The translations under genes and the position numbers were made by a program. The notes beneath the pieces are model-generated. The model searched no databases, was not told the origin of the DNA, and saw only the letters and a list, made by a program, of their open reading frames with translations. From the NCBI GenBank assembly GCA_019358835.1, contig JAHHIH010000003.1, forward strand, positions 310,001-374,000: a stretch of 64,000 bases of DNA, read 5' to 3'. Origin of the DNA: Tildeniella torsiva UHER 1998/13D (lineage in GTDB: Bacteria > Cyanobacteriota > Cyanobacteriia > Phormidesmidales > Phormidesmidaceae). The stretch's first letter is position 1. Each line of letters starts with the position of its first letter. This document shows, in pieces, positions 62,576 to 64,000 of this stretch.

Positions 62576-64000
62576 ATGGCGCTAAAACTTCGCAAAGAAT
62601 CAGTCCTGAATTTAACTCTTGAAGGGTCAACTGGCTCATTCAGTGTTGGCACAGGGGTAGAAGGACAAAGATCTATTGAGGTTAAATACTTTCTGACACA
62701 TGTTGGATTAGACTTTTCAACGGGTTTTGACGAAGCACTCTTAAGTGAGCTTGCTCCCGTAAGAGAAATCTTCGATGTTAACCAACTTGACTTCGATGAA
62801 ATTATGCAACGTGATATTGATGATTCACGAGTATCGTCAGAGTTAATACCTTATCTATTAGACGACAAGTCAATTGATCTAGTAAAGCTTTTTCCACCGA
62901 TAGTAGTAGTAATACTTCCTGTAAAAGAAGATGAGAATCGTCCAGATAATTTATATCCAGAAGTTATCAAAGAGATTCTTCCAGAATCAGAGGATGAGCC
63001 ATCAAAATGTATTATTCGTTCAGGATCTGTGGGGCAAGAAGTTTTTCAATTTGAGCAGCCTATTGATGAAGGCAAGGTCTTGAAGCATGACTTGGTGCGT
63101 CTTCGAATTAATACGCACAAAACTAGACTGGTAATAGTTGATGGCCAGCATAGAGCAATGGCATTGCTTGCTCTATATCGGAATTTGAAGGATCAGTGGT
63201 CGGATGAGAAACGTGCACCGTTTAAAGAGTACTACTCAGAGTGGACTCCAAAATTTATTCAAGAATTTAATTTAAAAGAAATAAACCTACCCATCATTCT
63301 TTGTACATTTCCTAAACTAGACAGCAAATACGTTGGAGATCTTGATTTAAAGAAAGCTGCGCGATCTATTTTTCTCACACTCAACAAAAATGCCAGAAAG
63401 GTTTCAAGTTCTCGAAATATTCTTTTAGACGACAACGATCTGATTGCGTATTTTCTCCGACGCTGCTTGGCTGATATTAAGAGAAAGGATCTTAGATCGC
63501 CTTCCTCCTTAAGAATCCATAATGTTGAACTAGATCAGTTTGGTGACAAGCTTAGGATTCAGAGCCCTATTGCTATAACAGGTGTCAATCATTTGTACTA
63601 TGTTATTGAACATCTTTTATTAAATAGTGGGAGTGAAGCAGATGGCGTAAAGCCTAGATCGGGAAATTTTTCCATCCGAAAAAATCTAAACACTTATGTC
63701 TGCATGGATCGATTGGATGGACGGAACTTACTAGGTGCTGAAATAGCAACTTCTACCCAAAGAGATAAATTCACTTTGGATACTGCGGAGAAACTTGGCA
63801 GTAGTTTTGACTCTCGCTATGGTCGCATAATTGTTTCATTGTTTGAAAAATTTGAGCTTTACGAAGCTCATAATAGAGCTGTACTTAATCTTGAAAAACG
63901 AATTGAGGAAAATCAAGATCGCCAACTCAAACCTATTCTATTCGAAGGGCAAGGTATTAGTCGTGTCTTTGAAGAACATAGAATAAATCTCAAACGAAAG
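62576..64000 (+). CDS. DGQHR-domain protein (DndB-like), 3' end outside window
   Basis: The frame starts at ATG 62576 behind AGGAAGG and is open for 475 codons to the window edge. The key motif is LVIVDGQHRAMALLALYR near residues 185-202, the signature of DndB and related proteins. A second conserved-looking block INLPIILCTF and NKNARKVSSSRNILLDDND follows. DndB proteins regulate or tune DNA phosphorothioation. The gene is part of the plus-strand operon and AT-rich. Confidence 0.8.
   Translation, partial: MALKLRKESVLNLTLEGSTGSFSVGTGVEGQRSIEVKYFLTHVGLDFSTGFDEALLSELAPVREIFDVNQLDFDEIMQRDIDDSRVSSELIPYLLDDKSIDLVKLFPPIVVVILPVKEDENRPDNLYPEVIKEILPESEDEPSKCIIRSGSVGQEVFQFEQPIDEGKVLKHDLVRLRINTHKTRLVIVDGQHRAMALLALYRNLKDQWSDEKRAPFKEYYSEWTPKFIQEFNLKEINLPIILCTFPKLDSKYVGDLDLKKAARSIFLTLNKNARKVSSSRNILLDDNDLIAYFLRRCLADIKRKDLRSPSSLRIHNVELDQFGDKLRIQSPIAITGVNHLYYVIEHLLLNSGSEADGVKPRSGNFSIRKNLNTYVCMDRLDGRNLLGAEIATSTQRDKFTLDTAEKLGSSFDSRYGRIIVSLFEKFELYEAHNRAVLNLEKRIEENQDRQLKPILFEGQGISRVFEEHRINLKRK

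Larger units (their letters stand above)
49072..64000. mobile_element. Type V-K CRISPR-associated transposon (Tn7-like CAST), partial
   Basis: The element starts at TGTCGAG 12 bp past tRNA-Val and includes an end with TnsB-type repeats, a tRNA-matching homing crRNA, a CRISPR array, tracrRNA, cas12k and at least 11.8 kb of cargo. The five bases GGAAC at 49067-49071 should be the target-site duplication. The tnsB, tnsC and tniQ genes and the far end must lie beyond 64000 if the element is complete. Cargo genes are described separately. The crRNA-adjacent end corresponds to the end called LE in the Scytonema CAST. Confidence 0.9.

Overview
The window is a cyanobacterial chromosome segment. It carries the photosynthesis genes petG and apcF (a phycobilisome core subunit), a glutamine synthetase gene behind an NtcA-type promoter, hetZ, and many copies of the GCGATCGC (HIP1) octamer typical of cyanobacteria. 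Most of it is GC-rich with dense, short-spaced genes. A non-heterocystous filamentous lineage is my guess (inference from hetZ beside a PatU-like gene and AAA-like ATPases); the sequence does not name the species.

Region by region. 1-2.6 kb: two overlapping AAA-like P-loop ATPases. 2.7-7.4 kb: small enzymes (PNPOx-like, transglutaminase-like, GNAT), a MocR-type regulator and an SDR. 7.4-15.4 kb: two ABC exporters flanking a large NB-ARC/TPR protein that carries in-frame palindromic repeats, a HicB-like gene, and an antitoxin/MazF pair whose toxin gene has a stop codon. 15.4-19.7 kb: a cobalt-type nitrile hydratase cluster (CobW GTPase, DUF1097, beta, alpha, accessory protein, HupE permease). 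21.0-26.4 kb: one 1788-residue phosphoesterase built from PhoX-like, phytase-like, two GDPD and DUF4114 modules. 26.5-35 kb: a pentapeptide protein, a lipase-like gene with a stop codon, a mosaic cysS, a Uma2 nuclease, an HExxH membrane protein and cobyrinate diamide synthase. 35-49 kb: petG, a sugar kinase, apcF, glnA, a tandem gamma-carbonic-anhydrase-like protein, an XRE regulator, argD, a TgpA-like protein, a PatU-like gene, hetZ and tRNA-Val(CAC).

49.07 kb to the end of the window is accessory DNA. It is the CRISPR-side end of a type V-K CRISPR-associated transposon (CAST). The end starts 12 bp past the tRNA-Val gene with about 20-bp-spaced TGTCG repeats. Next come a solitary homing crRNA whose 17-nt spacer exactly matches the tRNA gene next to a GTA PAM, a short CRISPR array, a tracrRNA and cas12k. 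The distance from PAM to transposon end is 64 bp, as expected for Cas12k-guided insertion. The transposition genes tnsB, tnsC and tniQ are not in the window and should lie beyond 64 kb.

The visible cargo looks like a DNA-modification or defence island: a Cas4/RecB-like plus DEDD nuclease, an M15-like protein, a phosphorothioation-associated methyltransferase, then a tight operon of DUF4007, a large ATPase, a PAPS-reductase-family protein, a GIY-YIG-like nuclease and a DGQHR (DndB-like) protein cut by the window edge. It has features of both phosphorothioation (Dnd) and BREX type 4 systems and fits neither from what is visible. This cargo, carried by a tRNA-homing CAST, is the most notable content of the window.
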